Shown here: piece after piece, positions 1-33,376 of the stretch
How the letters are laid out: the number at the start of each line of letters is the position of its first letter
Numbering within the stretch: position 1 is the stretch's first letter
NCBI GenBank assembly: GCA_036898135.1
Contig: CM072522.1
Span: 14,129,899 to 14,193,898, forward strand
DNA: 64,000 nt
DNA from: Oncomelania hupensis
Lineage: Eukaryota > Mollusca > Gastropoda > Littorinimorpha > Pomatiopsidae
Direction: 5' to 3'
Program-made: the position numbers and the translations under genes
The notes under the pieces: model-generated
Told to the model about the DNA's origin: nothing
Databases searched by the model: none
What the model saw: the letters and a program-made list of their open reading frames with translations, nothing else

Positions 1-458
1 TTCAAGTCAATTTGACAGGCTTTTTACATACTCCAGAAAAAATGTAATCGATATCATTGTTAACGCATTTGGCAAACATTTGCACATCAAAAAGAAAAGA
101 AAAAAAGTGGACATGTAATGTTTATGAATATAAAATCAGTCTATCAAATGACATTATTATTGTTATTCAATTTGTGTTTGTTTCAACATACATGACAAAA
201 AAAAGATGTTGTTAGTAGCTTAGTTGTACATTACAAGTATGCAAGATTAATGAGATAGCACAAAAGGAACACACCGACAATTAATCAATCAGTCAGGGCG
301 TCCAAACAAACAATCCACACAAGGTGTGACACAAAAAAAAAAACAGTGGTGGTCACCACAACACTTGGACGAAAGGTTCAGTGTTAAAACAGTTCGCTAA
401 AGTGCTGACCCACACTGCACACATTGTAGGAGGCAGATCAGCCAATCAAAGCCACCAT

Positions 459-770
459 CTGCACAAAGGTTGACTTATGTTCAGCCATCGCCATCAATTG
501 ATCACCCCCCAAAACTGCACAAAACGTTTCAAAAGTTCAGCCACAGCCACAAGCTGCTGGATCTAAAAGCGGCACAACGTTGGATTATGTTTAATCCATA
601 AACCATCAACCGCTGATCGAAAAACTGCACAAAGTTTGACTATGTTCAAGCCCCGAAAGCCAAGAACTGCTGACCAAAAAAACTACACAAAACGTTTGCC
701 CATGTTCAGCCCTCCCCCCCCCCACCCCCCTCCAAAAGCCAAAAATTGCGGGACTGAAAACTGCACACGC
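459..770. repeat. Diverged 56-bp minisatellite
   Basis: The motif CTGCACAAA(A)CGTTTG followed by ATGTTCAGCC recurs with starts near 459, 515, 569, 625, 683 and 761, giving spacings of 56, 54, 56, 58 and 78 bp. The last unit is stretched by a poly-C run. Units are clearly diverged, so the array is old. Confidence 0.75.
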
Positions 771-1958
771 AAGTTTTCTTGTTAAATACGTGCAACGCTA
801 GTCTCTATACACTTGCATTCGCACACTGCAATACGTTGTTGGCTCACATGGGTCTTATTCCACACTCTGTTCTACCTTGCCTGGCTGCTTCTGCTGGTAC
901 AATAAAGCTGGTATGATCATGCTGGGAGTGACTGTTGGGTCCTGTCACTCACACAAACCTTGTACCATACCAACTCTCCCTCTCCCCGCTTTCTCATGCT
1001 TGTTAACACTCCAGTTTCCCAGCTCAAGAGCTGCGAGTTTCCTGAAGACTAACCAATGAGATAGACCTAGATTAGCAAGCTTTCAACCTCGTTACAGAAA
1101 GGTATTTGTTAACATGAAAACCATACTTTAAAAGCAAAACAAAAAATGTTCATGTGCTATCATTCTTCTTCCTTTCGCTGAAATTATTTCCGATGGTCAG
1201 GTGCAAGCACAAAAGACATGCATCATGTTCAAACATCTGTCATGTTTCAATTATTATTGTATTTATTTTATCACTGCTCAATTATTATTTTTGTTCTTCT
1301 TATTATTATAACCTTTGTGGTCGCTATTAATAGTAACACTAAACAAGAAACAGATGGCATACGTGATCTCTACGTCATTTGTGCTTTGAGCTTTTTTCCT
1401 TTTTTCTTCATCTTTATTTTATTTTATTTTATTAAAAATATATAGAATTGGTTGGCAGGCTGTTCTTGGGGATGGGTGGAGGATTGTTGGAGAGTGACCT
1501 TGCCGTTGTATTGTTTACTTTTGGTGTCTGAGGGTCAAATACGCCGAGCAGTCAGAGAATCAAGTCAATAAATAAGAAGCGTAAGTGTACAATTTGATGA
1601 CAATGAACAGCGTACGTCTACAGCAAACACACACTGCGCGCGTAAGGTGTAGTATTCTACACCTGTTGTCAACATCACCGCTGCCTTTCCCTCCCAAACA
1701 ATAGCTGGGCCCCAAAACGTCGTTATGACATCAGGTTGGTTACTGACGCGGACGTAGTCACAATGCAAACATTTATGAACATACCTCTGATGGCTGCTAT
1801 ATACAAACAAAAGTGTTAATCACTTTATTATTATTTTTTTTAAACAAACCAACCAAACACAAAATTATCGTACATACTTGCATTAAAAAATCATACACAC
1901 TTAGGTATATATATATTAAACACAAAATTATATAGAGAGAAATAAACAGAAATAAATA

Positions 1959-1992
<34 letters not shown>

Positions 1993-2289
1993 CAATCATA
2001 CAAGCATACATAAACTCATACTTAACAGTAAACGGTTTCCATGCAAACATGAAGGTAAAAAAAATAATTTTTAAAAAATTACACATACGGACATAAACAT
2101 CACAAATGACCCGAACTGCATGTGCAAACAACACGACATGGCTGCGAAGTTACTACTGCCTCAGTCCACTGATCGTGCTTCTTTTGTGGGGTTTTTTGGG
2201 GGGGAAAAGTGGGGGTAAAGGGGGGGGGGGGGGGTGGAGTGGTTGGGTGGGCCTTTGTCTGGGGCTAGCATGTTTAATTTACAACCCCC

Positions 2290-2620
2290 ACCCCCACCCC
2301 CCATTTTGCTTTCTTTGTCACTACAACCCACCCCATGTCGCTACCCCCCACCCATGTCACTACCCCCCACCCCATGTCACTACTCCCCACACCCACCCCA
2401 TGTCACTACAACCCACCCCATGTCACTACCCCCCACCCATGTCACTACTCCCCACCCCATGTCACTACCCTCCACCCCATGTCACTACTCCCCACCCCAT
2501 GTCACTACCCCCACCCATGTCACTACCCCCCACCCCATGTCACTACTCCCCACCCCATGTCACTACCCTCCACCCCATGTCACTACTCCCCACCCCATGT
2601 CACTATCCCCCACCACACTT
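2290..2620. repeat. CCCCATGTCACTAC minisatellite
   Basis: About 17 copies of a unit of roughly 14-18 bp with core CATGTCACTAC and spacers of C-rich CCCCACC. It is preceded by a G-rich run (2190-2245). Units alternate between TACCCCCCA, TACTCCCCA and TACCCTCCA types, so a higher-order repeat is likely. Frames across it are artefacts. Confidence 0.9.
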
Positions 2621-3561
2621 CCTCTCTTTCCCCAACTCACACCTCTAACTTCCTTCCCCTCACCCTCCCCTCCCCAGTCACATTAGTTTTAACAATTCAA
2701 TTTGATTTATTCTCTTATAGCAATTGATTGAGGAATTTCCTAAATCAACTCAACACACACTCTTTCCCAAATTCCCACGTATCAGTTTACCAGTTTCTGT
2801 TACAGACTTGCATCAGCACAAATCCAAAGTGAACACGAACATTAAATAATTAATATCCTCATGGTGTGTCGTCTACAATAGTCAATATGAAAACACAATC
2901 CTAACACATTTTAGAAACACAACAATGGGACAAATTGCGTTTTGTTTCGTTTTGGAGAGGCGTGTACAGAAATTAACACAAGCAATATAATTCTCCGTCA
3001 AAGTAACACTTCAAAACTTGAACCAAAAAAAAAAAAAAATAAATAAAAAATAAAAGATTAAAATTACAATTAGTCACAGGTCTCAATATAAAAATTTATT
3101 AGGGGTCAACTATCCTTTGAATGTAAAAAAAAAAAAAAATATTATAAAGCTGTCAAAACCCACAAATTCCTAACGAAGCTTTGACTCCGTAAGAAAAACT
3201 ATACACGACTCATTTATTTTGTAACCTGTCAACTAACAACACCAAAATGTTAGAAGTGCCAAAAGACTACAATAGAACGAAAATAATAAAATTGGCTTTA
3301 TTCCTGCGGATGTATAAATACGCATTTTAAAACAAAAATTAAATTACTTTCTCTCCTTCCCCCCCCACCCACCCCCCCACCCCTGTTCCTCCTCCCTTGC
3401 GCCCACCCCAGCCACCCAAATTAATATATCCTCTTGTGTGGGGATCATTTACTGTTAGGTTTACAAAACAAGCATACGCTAAGAAGATATCAATATTCAC
3501 TGCTTCCAATGTGAAAACATGCTTGATAGAGCAAATAAGTCACTAGTTACTTTACATTAAT

Positions 3562-4036
3562 CAGTGTTCCCTCCACACGAAAAAAATGAGAGTCCTTGGG
3601 ACTCCCAGGTATAAAATTTTAAGAGTCCTTGTGCAAATTTTGAGGGTCCCCAAATCGGTGGATGAACGGGTTTTGGGCCCAGTCAACCAAGTCAGAAGTG
3701 ACATGATCGTGTATGATAGAATCAAAGAATGGATTCACGAAGATTTCTTCTGTTCAGTGAATGTATTGCTTGGAGGAAGTTTACAATGTGCGCGCATGCG
3801 ATTTTTAAGGACGATAACTCCCGACACAATCTTTAATTGTCTGCATTGGCAGTCTCAGTTGGGTTCTGATTCTGATTATGCCGTAAATTAGTTCGCCACT
3901 CGTTGGTCGTATTTTTGACTTCAGCGATTCGAAAAAAATGTGTGCGTCAACAGGACGCACACATGCAAATTTGTCTGCGTCATTTTTCATATTTTGTGCG
4001 TAATTGACGCACTACTGTGCGTAATCGGGAACACTG
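3562..4036. mobile_element. hAT-like non-autonomous element (MITE), 475 bp
   Basis: The ends are inverted CAGTGTTCCC (3562-3571) and GGGAACACTG (4027-4036), directly flanked by identical ATTAAT at 3556-3561 and 4037-4042. CA(G)NG termini are typical of hAT elements. The 6-bp duplication is shorter than the usual 8 bp but matches that of the two longer hAT-like elements in this window. No transposase is encoded. Confidence 0.75.
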
Positions 4037-5320
4037 ATTAATTATCAAGCATGCTGCACAATATTAGCTTTTAAGACAGGTGAAGGCAATGGAAAAATCA
4101 AGCAATCCTAGTGTCAAATGGACAGCGCAAGTATTTCAAACGTTTGATATTGTTTGCATGTTCTGGGGGGGTGGAAGCGACAAAGGGCAAAGTGACACAT
4201 ACAAAAAGCTAGTAAATTATTAGCTATTTGACGTTCACCTCAACCACACTCAACACCCTCCCCACGTCCACTCCTCCCCCTAAAAAACCAACCAACCCAT
4301 ACTATCATGGTCGTTTAAACAATTGTTCCAACTCTGTACTATTGTTCTCATGCTCAGAAAAAGGAAAAACCCTGCAACGCTACTCTACCCAAAAATATCT
4401 GCCCTCAAATAATTTCCATGACAGTTATCGGGAACACTACGCTACAGATATACTTCACATTATTTTCATTACAGCAATGAATCGGACTATAAAATGTGTT
4501 ACCGTTTTCAAACAAGAGATGCTGGTGATGTTTTTTTTTTTGTAGTTTTTTTCTCGGGCTTTGTTAGAGAGAAACAAAATGCATATTCACTAGCATTTTT
4601 ATTAGTGACCTGACAAACATCTTCAAGAATTTCAAACCTAGATTTTATGGTGTTTTTTTTTGGTTTTTAACAAATCAAAGCTTGCTTAGAAAAAAAATTG
4701 CTACCAGCACATGTACACTAGCTGATTTCTGGTCAAATTAGTGATCCAACAAAATGTACTCCATAGTTTGACAAACTGACATTTAGCTTGCTGCTATCAG
4801 GAAGAAAAACTAGTAAAGTGCATATATAAATATATACTTTAAGACTTATTTTCACACACACACATACACTCGCACACAAAACAACAACACTCAAACAAAA
4901 TCCTCATCCATTTTTAAATCAATGTTTGCTGTACCTAAAAAGCATAATGCATTTTTAAGTCGTGTCACTAGCAATAACATCTACCAATATTCGTTAGTTA
5001 GTCATTGGGCTGATGGCATCACTCGCCTTTTAATTTCTTCACACGATCATGAAGATAGCCATCTATCGAGACCAGATAAAATGCTATACTAACATCCAAT
5101 GAAAATGCTGCTGACATCTGATAAAAATGCTAATGGATGATGCTAGAAAAAAAAAAGTGTGCTTGCGTTCACCATTGCAGTCTATGAAATCTACTTTTAT
5201 ATATATAGATGAAATCCATGTATACTGTATACAACACTAATATATAATACCAAATTGTTTATATCAGAAACATGTTGTTGTTGTTGACAACAAGACGATG
5301 CCTATGATACCAGGAGAAGA

Positions 5321-5368
5321 GCTCAGAAGAGTCCGCTGGACCTAAAGCAATAACCATGTAATGTAATG
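5321..5368 (+). mobile_element. 48-bp truncated Rep575 insertion
   Basis: Contains only the 3' tip of Rep575 (GAAGAGTCCGCTGGACCTAA, then AGCAATAA and an ATGTAATGTAA tail). It is flanked by the perfect 13-bp duplication TACCAGGAGAAGA at 5308-5320 and 5369-5381. This is the signature of a LINE-type insertion with extreme 5' truncation. Confidence 0.85.
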
Positions 5369-5533
5369 TACCAGGAGAAGATAAAAAAAAAAAGAAGCTA
5401 TACAATGCCAAAACGGTGCTTGCAGAAAAGGGAGGGAGGCACGTAGAAACAGAGCAGCCACAAAGTGAAAAGAACCATCACAAACTGATGATGAGTTTAG
5501 GCGGTGATGAAAGGTTTCCAATGCACACATCGA

Positions 5534-5585
5534 TTACTATCATCATCATCATTGTCTTCATCATCATCATCATCATCATCATCAA
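5534..5585. repeat. (ATC)n microsatellite
   Basis: ATC repeats interrupted by TGTCTTC. Confidence 0.9.
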
Positions 5586-6185
5586 TGAGAAGCAGATCAT
5601 AATGAAATGAAAGAGGGGGGAGAAAGGACAATGTGCATTACGTTCAAACGCACGGCGCATTTTGAGGCAACGCTGCACCGTTCTAGCCAGGCAGAGAGAG
5701 AGAGAGAGAGCATTCCACATACACAGACTGTCACAATCCCACTTTCATTATGAAAAGTTTGGAAAATGAAGGAAAGAAATATTGGGGGGGGGGAGTTGAG
5801 AGGGGAGCGAGAGAAGAAGGTGGATTATGATTGTAATGCCGTGAAACTTTGTCTTTTTCATTGTCAATTTATAGTTTTACATTTCTGTCTCTGTGGATAG
5901 ATTTAAGAAAAAGGAATAACACCAGTTCAGTTCTTATAATGTCTCTTCTCACTTATGAAAAGGAGTTTTAGAGACTAAAAGTAGAACAAAGAGTTACATT
6001 TGTCCATCTTTTTACAATAGGGAACTTGAGTTCACTGCTGCTGCTAAGCCTCATGCTTCATTCTTGGAGCCTCACTTTCTAATGCCTAAAAACTTTCTAC
6101 TGCTACGACTTTTTCTTCTTTTTTTTTTCCCTACTGGCTTGAGCTGTCAACCTGAACTTCTTTCTCGTTCTTTATTTTTTGAGTC

Positions 6186-6226
6186 CCCCCCCCCCCTCCC
6201 CCCCCCACCCCCCCCCCCCCCCCCCC
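6186..6226. repeat. Poly-C tract
   Basis: About 40 nt of C with two brief interruptions (TC and A). Confidence 0.9.
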
Positions 6227-7304
6227 TCTCAAACTATGGCAGAATAAATATTCCATCCAATAAGTGTATCGCAAGTTGTTGGACCTGAAAGGCGGGACAC
6301 TTCTTGGAGACCAAACCTCCCAGTCTTCCTCAATTCAATGTATATTATTAACTACCCAACGTTAAAACTTCTCACCGAAGCTCTGTTGGATTAATTTTAT
6401 TGGGGAGGGGGTGGGGGGTGGGGGGGAAGACGGCAAGGGAGAAAAGGGGAGAGAGGAAGGGATGAAGGGATAGAAGCGTGTGTGAAAGAAGGGGCTGGGT
6501 GGGGAGGGGGGGGGGGAATTTGGAGGGCTGAAGAGTGGAGCACAGATATGGGGAGGGGGAGGGGGAGTGAAGAGGAGCAGGGGCAAGTCAAGAGAGGAAG
6601 AAGGAAGGATCACAACTCATTCATCACAAAAACTGAAGGAAAAAACTAAGCCACAACCAAAGAAAAACAGCGGTGGGGCGGAGACACAACCAAATATTGA
6701 AAGTACACCACCACCCCCCTCCCATGATGCGTGCTGAGTGCTCCCTGATCATTGCTCTCTCTCCACCCCCCCCCCCCCTTTTTCCTTACTCCTATACCCC
6801 CTTATTTTGATTCTTACATCACCCTTCCCCTACACTGTTGCATATGGCAGTGAAGAAGCCCAAACACAGGGCGACGGGCAGTAGGGTTCACCTCAAACAA
6901 AACAGCCTCTCCATATATATATACACCAGATCGTGTACCATTTTCTAACAATCCAAAAAAATGGATATTTACACTGCGATAATCAAGTCACCTTGCAGGA
7001 CTTTTACACCAATGGCGTTATCACATTCCCTCTGAATTTCAACCATAACAATTTTCTTGTGGCGACCCATCTCCCATCCCTTAAATTACAAGACTTGGTG
7101 TTTAATGCGAGGATACATCCCCATCCTCGTTATAAGAAGATTTTGGGATAGGGGTGGAGGCAAGGGGGGAGGGGAGGGGAGTGGGCAGAGTGAGGGGTAT
7201 GGGGTGAGAACGCAGTCACCATCCTCGTTAAGAGGAATCCTCTTGGTGCTGAGAACGCATCAAGCAAAGTTTTTAACAATGAAAGGAACTTCAAAACTTG
7301 TTTA

Positions 7305-7307
<3 letters not shown>

Positions 7308-7357
<50 letters not shown>
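7308..7357. repeat. (CT)n microsatellite
   Basis: Uninterrupted CT repeat of about 25 units. A short (AC)n follows at 7440-7459. Confidence 0.95.
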
Positions 7358-7359
<2 letters not shown>

Positions 7360-8918
7360 CGAGTGCGCACGTATGTGTGTGAATGACAAATGCAATCTCT
7401 CTCCCTCTCCCATCATGGCATTTTTATCGTATCTTTGCAAACACACACACACACACACAACAAAAATAGCAGGTCTAGTCACAGCTCACAACACAAAATA
7501 ACCTTCAAATGTGTTTCAAGATGATCAGTGCTATATAAAATTGTATTTTAAGATAGGTTATGGGAAGGGAAGGAGATGACCGAGGTGTAGGGGGTCTACA
7601 GAACGTTACGTAAGAAACGGGGGTTATGGTAGTAGTTAGTGGTGTTGGTGGTATTTTAAAGATAATTCACGACTGTAAAAAAAACAAAAACAAAAACAAA
7701 ACAATAAACAAACAAACGCACACAACAACAACAAAAACTGAGTCTATTCCTTTCCACATACAGTTTACACAAAATGTAAACATCACACAATTAATTAATG
7801 TCTTCATGTCCATGTTCCTTTTTCTCGCAAAAAAAAAAAAAACTGAAAAAAGTATGATGGAGCCAGACAGAAAGAAGATGAGGAAAGGATGGAGAGAGAG
7901 GTGAAAGAAATGAAACGGAACAAGACATATGAATGAACAAAATGGTCACATGAGGCCACCAGACGTCAGATGATGGTGATGATGATGATGAGGTGGAGTA
8001 GTGGTAGATATACAAAAAATAAAAATAAAATGTACGTATGTTCAGAGTTCACATTGCACATAAAAACAAGTAGTAGTAGTAGTATTACAGGCAAACAATG
8101 CTCTCACTTGTTGCCCATGGTGATATAGGCAGGCCAGACCAGGCTAGGCAGAGGTTTTGAGGGGAGACAAAACTTGTGTGACATACAACTTGTGATAAAA
8201 ATGGATCTTGTACAGCAACCCTCACAGCGCTGGCCCGCAAAAAAAAAAAAAAAAAAAAAAAAGGGAGACGAGACCCATGATGGCGAAAAGCAGGCAGGAG
8301 GCACCTGATCGCTGACGTTTTTTTTTTTTTGGGGGGGTGGGGGGTGGGGGAGGGGGAGTGCGGCGAGAAGTCTGGCTGGCTGGCTCGGTTAGGCCAACAC
8401 TACAACGCTTGTCGCAGCAAACGCCTGTGGCAGAACGCACGCAACTTTTCCCACAGGGAGGGAAGGAAAAAAAGTACATGCTTATTTCTTGGTCATTCTT
8501 GCTTTTGAACGTATCACTCTTTGCTTTTTTCTTGGTGTTGCTGTTGTTGTCTGCAAATTTGGCTTCCCCAAAAGGTTGCTGCATGCAACCTGGGGCTACC
8601 CAAGGTCAGGACACAACTTACTCTGATCCTACCTCTCTTCTTCCGTCTTTCCTCCCTCTCTTTCTTCCTCCTTTCTTTTTCTTCTTCTTCTTCCTCCTCC
8701 TCCTCTGTGGCTCCTCACTTCCACCGTCTTCGCGTTTTATGTCCACCAGTCCACAGTGAATGCATGTTATATGAAGGTCAAGGACACTTGTCACAAAATC
8801 GACGATGAAATTTTTGAAATTTTTTTTTTTTAGGTACTTTTTTTTTTCTTTCTTTTCTTTTTTAAATTTTGCGGAGGAAAAAAGATGCTGCTGCTGCCGC
8901 GAGGGTCATTGGACCTTC

Positions 8919-30522
<21,604 letters not shown>

Positions 30523-30760
30523 TTTGAAGCAGCGCTATCTGCGGCTAGATTCCTGCAGCGCGAATAATATCCACAGTCGCTGTCAAGATGTCCTCTCTTC
30601 TCCTCCCTCTGTCCTTCCCCAAGTCAAAACGACGGCACAGATGGGGAAAGATGTCCAAATAACAGCGGTAGTTCGCCGCCGACAGTCAAAAACCCCCAAC
30701 CATGAAGGTGCCAAATGGAGTCAAACAGACTTGGGTGTGGTGTCGTAGGGCGTGTATCCA
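30523..30760 (-). promoter_or_regulatory. Probable 5' UTR / promoter-proximal region of G alpha-q
   Basis: DNA directly upstream of the start codon. It is locally richer in CpG (for example GCGCG and CGGCGGCG on the minus strand) than the flanking AT-rich introns, as expected near a transcription start. If the leader reaches this far, a five-codon upstream ORF lies at 30686-30703. No TATA box or initiator can be assigned with confidence. Confidence 0.35.
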
Positions 30761-32160
30761 ATTGACGGAACTGAAGAACGTGGAGGGTAAATCACAGCAC
30801 TGAAAATAAAAAACGATTTACGTAAGAGTAGAATAATTTCTAGTGAAGTGCTGAAATGATAAACAATTGCCAAAAAATGAAAGCTTACATGTCAAGCGGG
30901 CCAAGTTACCACCCTAAATCAACACGTTCGCTAAATGTAACAGCCGCGGTGAAGACATTATGGGATGGGAGTTTAGTTTGAGGCTGCATGTTGCATATGT
31001 AATGAGCCGGTTTAGCTCGGGCTGCCAGGCTCGCGAAGCGTAGATCAGAGAATGCTACGGCAAGACATGCACGGTACACATTATCGATAATTTGTCTGGA
31101 TACTGACAGTCATGTAATGACATTAGAACTAAAACAAAAAAGAGAATATATTCGACAATGACATTATCATCTAGCTCACAAATTTATCAAGGCTTGCTGT
31201 CGAGACGGATAAGAAAGTTGGAGCGGACCCTATGAGCTGGTTGGAGGCTTCGCAGAGCCGTTGATTCATTAGCAAATTTATGAATGAATAGGATGCCAGT
31301 TACGCCGCGCGCCTCCAGTTCACAGTTCGCATAATGATGTAATCTACTTCTTTAGTTCCTTAGAAGACACTCCTCTCTCTCTCCCCAACCCCCACCCGTC
31401 TTCTTTCCCACAACTCAACCAAGCCCACTCTAGGCCTACCCCAAAACCCAAACTGAACTTAAATTTATCTCTTTTGGAACTGCAAAAGAGAAAATAGTAG
31501 AAGAAGCAGATCTAATATGTGGGTCATAGCTGAAATTAACATTTTCATTTCTACTAAACTATGGTCCCCTCGTCTGTATGAGTGTCAATCATGTCTGAAA
31601 GTGAAGGTCTATAATTTTAAGGGAATATGATAATAATTTTTTTTAAAAGAGGTCTATACGGCGTGAAGAAGTTTATATGTTCACAGCCACTGCTTCGCCG
31701 AATTTTGCATACATGTGCGATTTGGCATTTATACAAGTTTCTCAAAGATGATAATGCTTCTAGTCTTTGAGTTCATCAACGATAATAAATAATATCTACG
31801 GAAGCTGAATTAGTAAACTACATACAGCATAAGTGGTCTTTGTATGAGTCCTAATCTCTTTGTAGAGTGATCAGCTGTAAGGCCTCAAATTAGGCTCACT
31901 TAAACGGTACACTTCAGTTTAACTCTAGTGATGGTCGACTTCGATCAGGTTTGATTGGTTTTTATCATTATATATATTATAGGCTCACATGATATTGAGT
32001 ACATCGATAATTATTGTATCGAATAAGTGTGCATTATTATTGTTATGATTAGTAGTAGTATTAATAGTAGTAGTACAGGGGCGGATTATGGAGGAGTCCT
32101 GGGGAGCCCGGAAAACCCTCCTCGAGCAAAAAAATAAAAATTAATAATAATACATAATTG
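30761..32160. other. Intergenic DNA with no recognised gene
   Basis: AT-rich sequence upstream of G alpha-q. No coding frame with family resemblance. The stretch 32078-32115 (CAGGGGCGGATTATGG and following) resembles a hAT terminus but has no partner end. Confidence 0.6.
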
Positions 32161-32960
32161 CGGATGACATTGATGGATTGGCTGGAGAGGAACAAGAACT
32201 TGGAACAGCTGGTACAGAGGCTTGACACCACCTCCAGAGCCTATGGAATGGAAATAAGTGCAGAGAAGACCAAAATGATGACCAACAACACCAATGGCAT
32301 CAGCATGGACATGTATCAAAGTCCAAGGCCAATCCCTCAACACAGTGCATAGCTTCAAATATTTAGGAGCCATTGTATCAGACAATGGGTCCCGATAGGA
32401 AGTTCTCTCCAGGATCACACAAACAACTGCTGCCCTGGCGAGGTTGAAGCCAATTTGGAAAGACATGACCATCAGTCTACATTCCAAGGTAAGGCTGCTG
32501 CGCTCCCTTGTCATCTCCATCTTCCAATATGCTTGCGAAACATGGACCCTCACAGCAGATCTCCAACGAAGAATACAAAGCATGGAGATGAGGTGCTACA
32601 GAAGACTTCTGTGCATTTCCTATACCCAGCACATCACCAACGACGAAGTCCGACAGGCCATCACACAAGCCATTGGACAACACGATGACCTGCTCACAGT
32701 GGTGTAAAGACGGAAACTCAGATGGTATGGCCACGTCACCAGATCATCAGGTCTTGCAAAGACCATCCTGCAAGGCACAGTGCAAGGAGGTAGAAGAAGA
32801 GGGAGACCGAAAAATAGATGGGAAGACAACATTCGAGAATGGACTGGTTTGACACTGAGCGAAACAATCAGGGTTGCTGAGGACAGGGAAAGATGGAGTA
32901 CACTGGTTAAACGATCATCTGTGGTGCCCCTACGACCTCCGAGTTACGGGATATGATAGG
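32161..32960 (+). mobile_element. RTE LINE copy c, 5'-truncated (0.8 kb)
   Basis: Starts inside the reverse transcriptase at the catalytic block (ADDIDGLA equivalent) and runs to the tail TACGGGATATGATAGGATGG. Pieces recognisable include TSRAYGMEISAEKTKMMTNN, SLHSKVRLLRSLVISIFQYA and SSGLAKTILQG. In-frame stops and small indels are present. Confidence 0.85.
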
Positions 32961-33376
32961 ATGGGATAGGAAATAAATAAATACTCACTATCTCTCTCTC
33001 TCACACACTTGTCCCCTATACGCATTGTGTCCGGGGACGTTAATTTAACCACAACAACATCTCACACACACACACACACACTTACACACACACATTTCCC
33101 TTCTCCTCCCCCCCTCCCCCCCCCCACACCTACATTCAATGCCAATATGGAATGTACCCTTTTCATTAATATTTTTATTGGCCGAGTCCTCATGTTTTGA
33201 ACAAAATTGCAGTCAAACTTTAGGATCTTAAGGTTCTGTCCCATGCACATTTGTATGTATTCAATGACGTCAAATTCTGTATTAATTTGGATTTGGAAAA
33301 GCTTAGCGTAGTTTCAGTACCCAGTTAGACTATTGACCAGTGACGTAGGCTTGCTATGACTGACATAGATCCTTTA

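Larger units (their letters stand above)
1..8918 (-). other. Downstream flank and probable 3' UTR of G alpha-q
   Basis: No convincing protein gene was found here on either strand. The long frames are low-complexity (Pro/His-rich or Ser/Phe-rich) translations of minisatellites and homopolymers. The strip contains a 56-bp minisatellite, a CCCATGTCACTAC minisatellite, a hAT-like MITE, a 48-bp retro-insertion and simple repeats. Where the G alpha-q transcript ends cannot be settled. A minus-strand AATAAA at 6396-6401 would give a 3' UTR of about 2.5 kb and is only a candidate. Confidence 0.4.

Noticed and set aside
2106..2727. Pro/His-rich frames of 130-180 codons in all three plus frames
   Set aside because: They are translations of the CCCCATGTCACTAC minisatellite. 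All frames stay open because of the repeat, not because of coding constraint.
30524..30748. 75-codon plus-strand frame antisense to the G alpha-q leader
   Set aside because: No family resemblance, and it overlaps the likely promoter and 5' UTR of a well-supported gene.
32078..32115. CAGGGGCGGATTATGG resembling a hAT terminus
   Set aside because: No inverted partner or target duplication was found. The adjacent RTE insertion may have removed it, but this cannot be shown.
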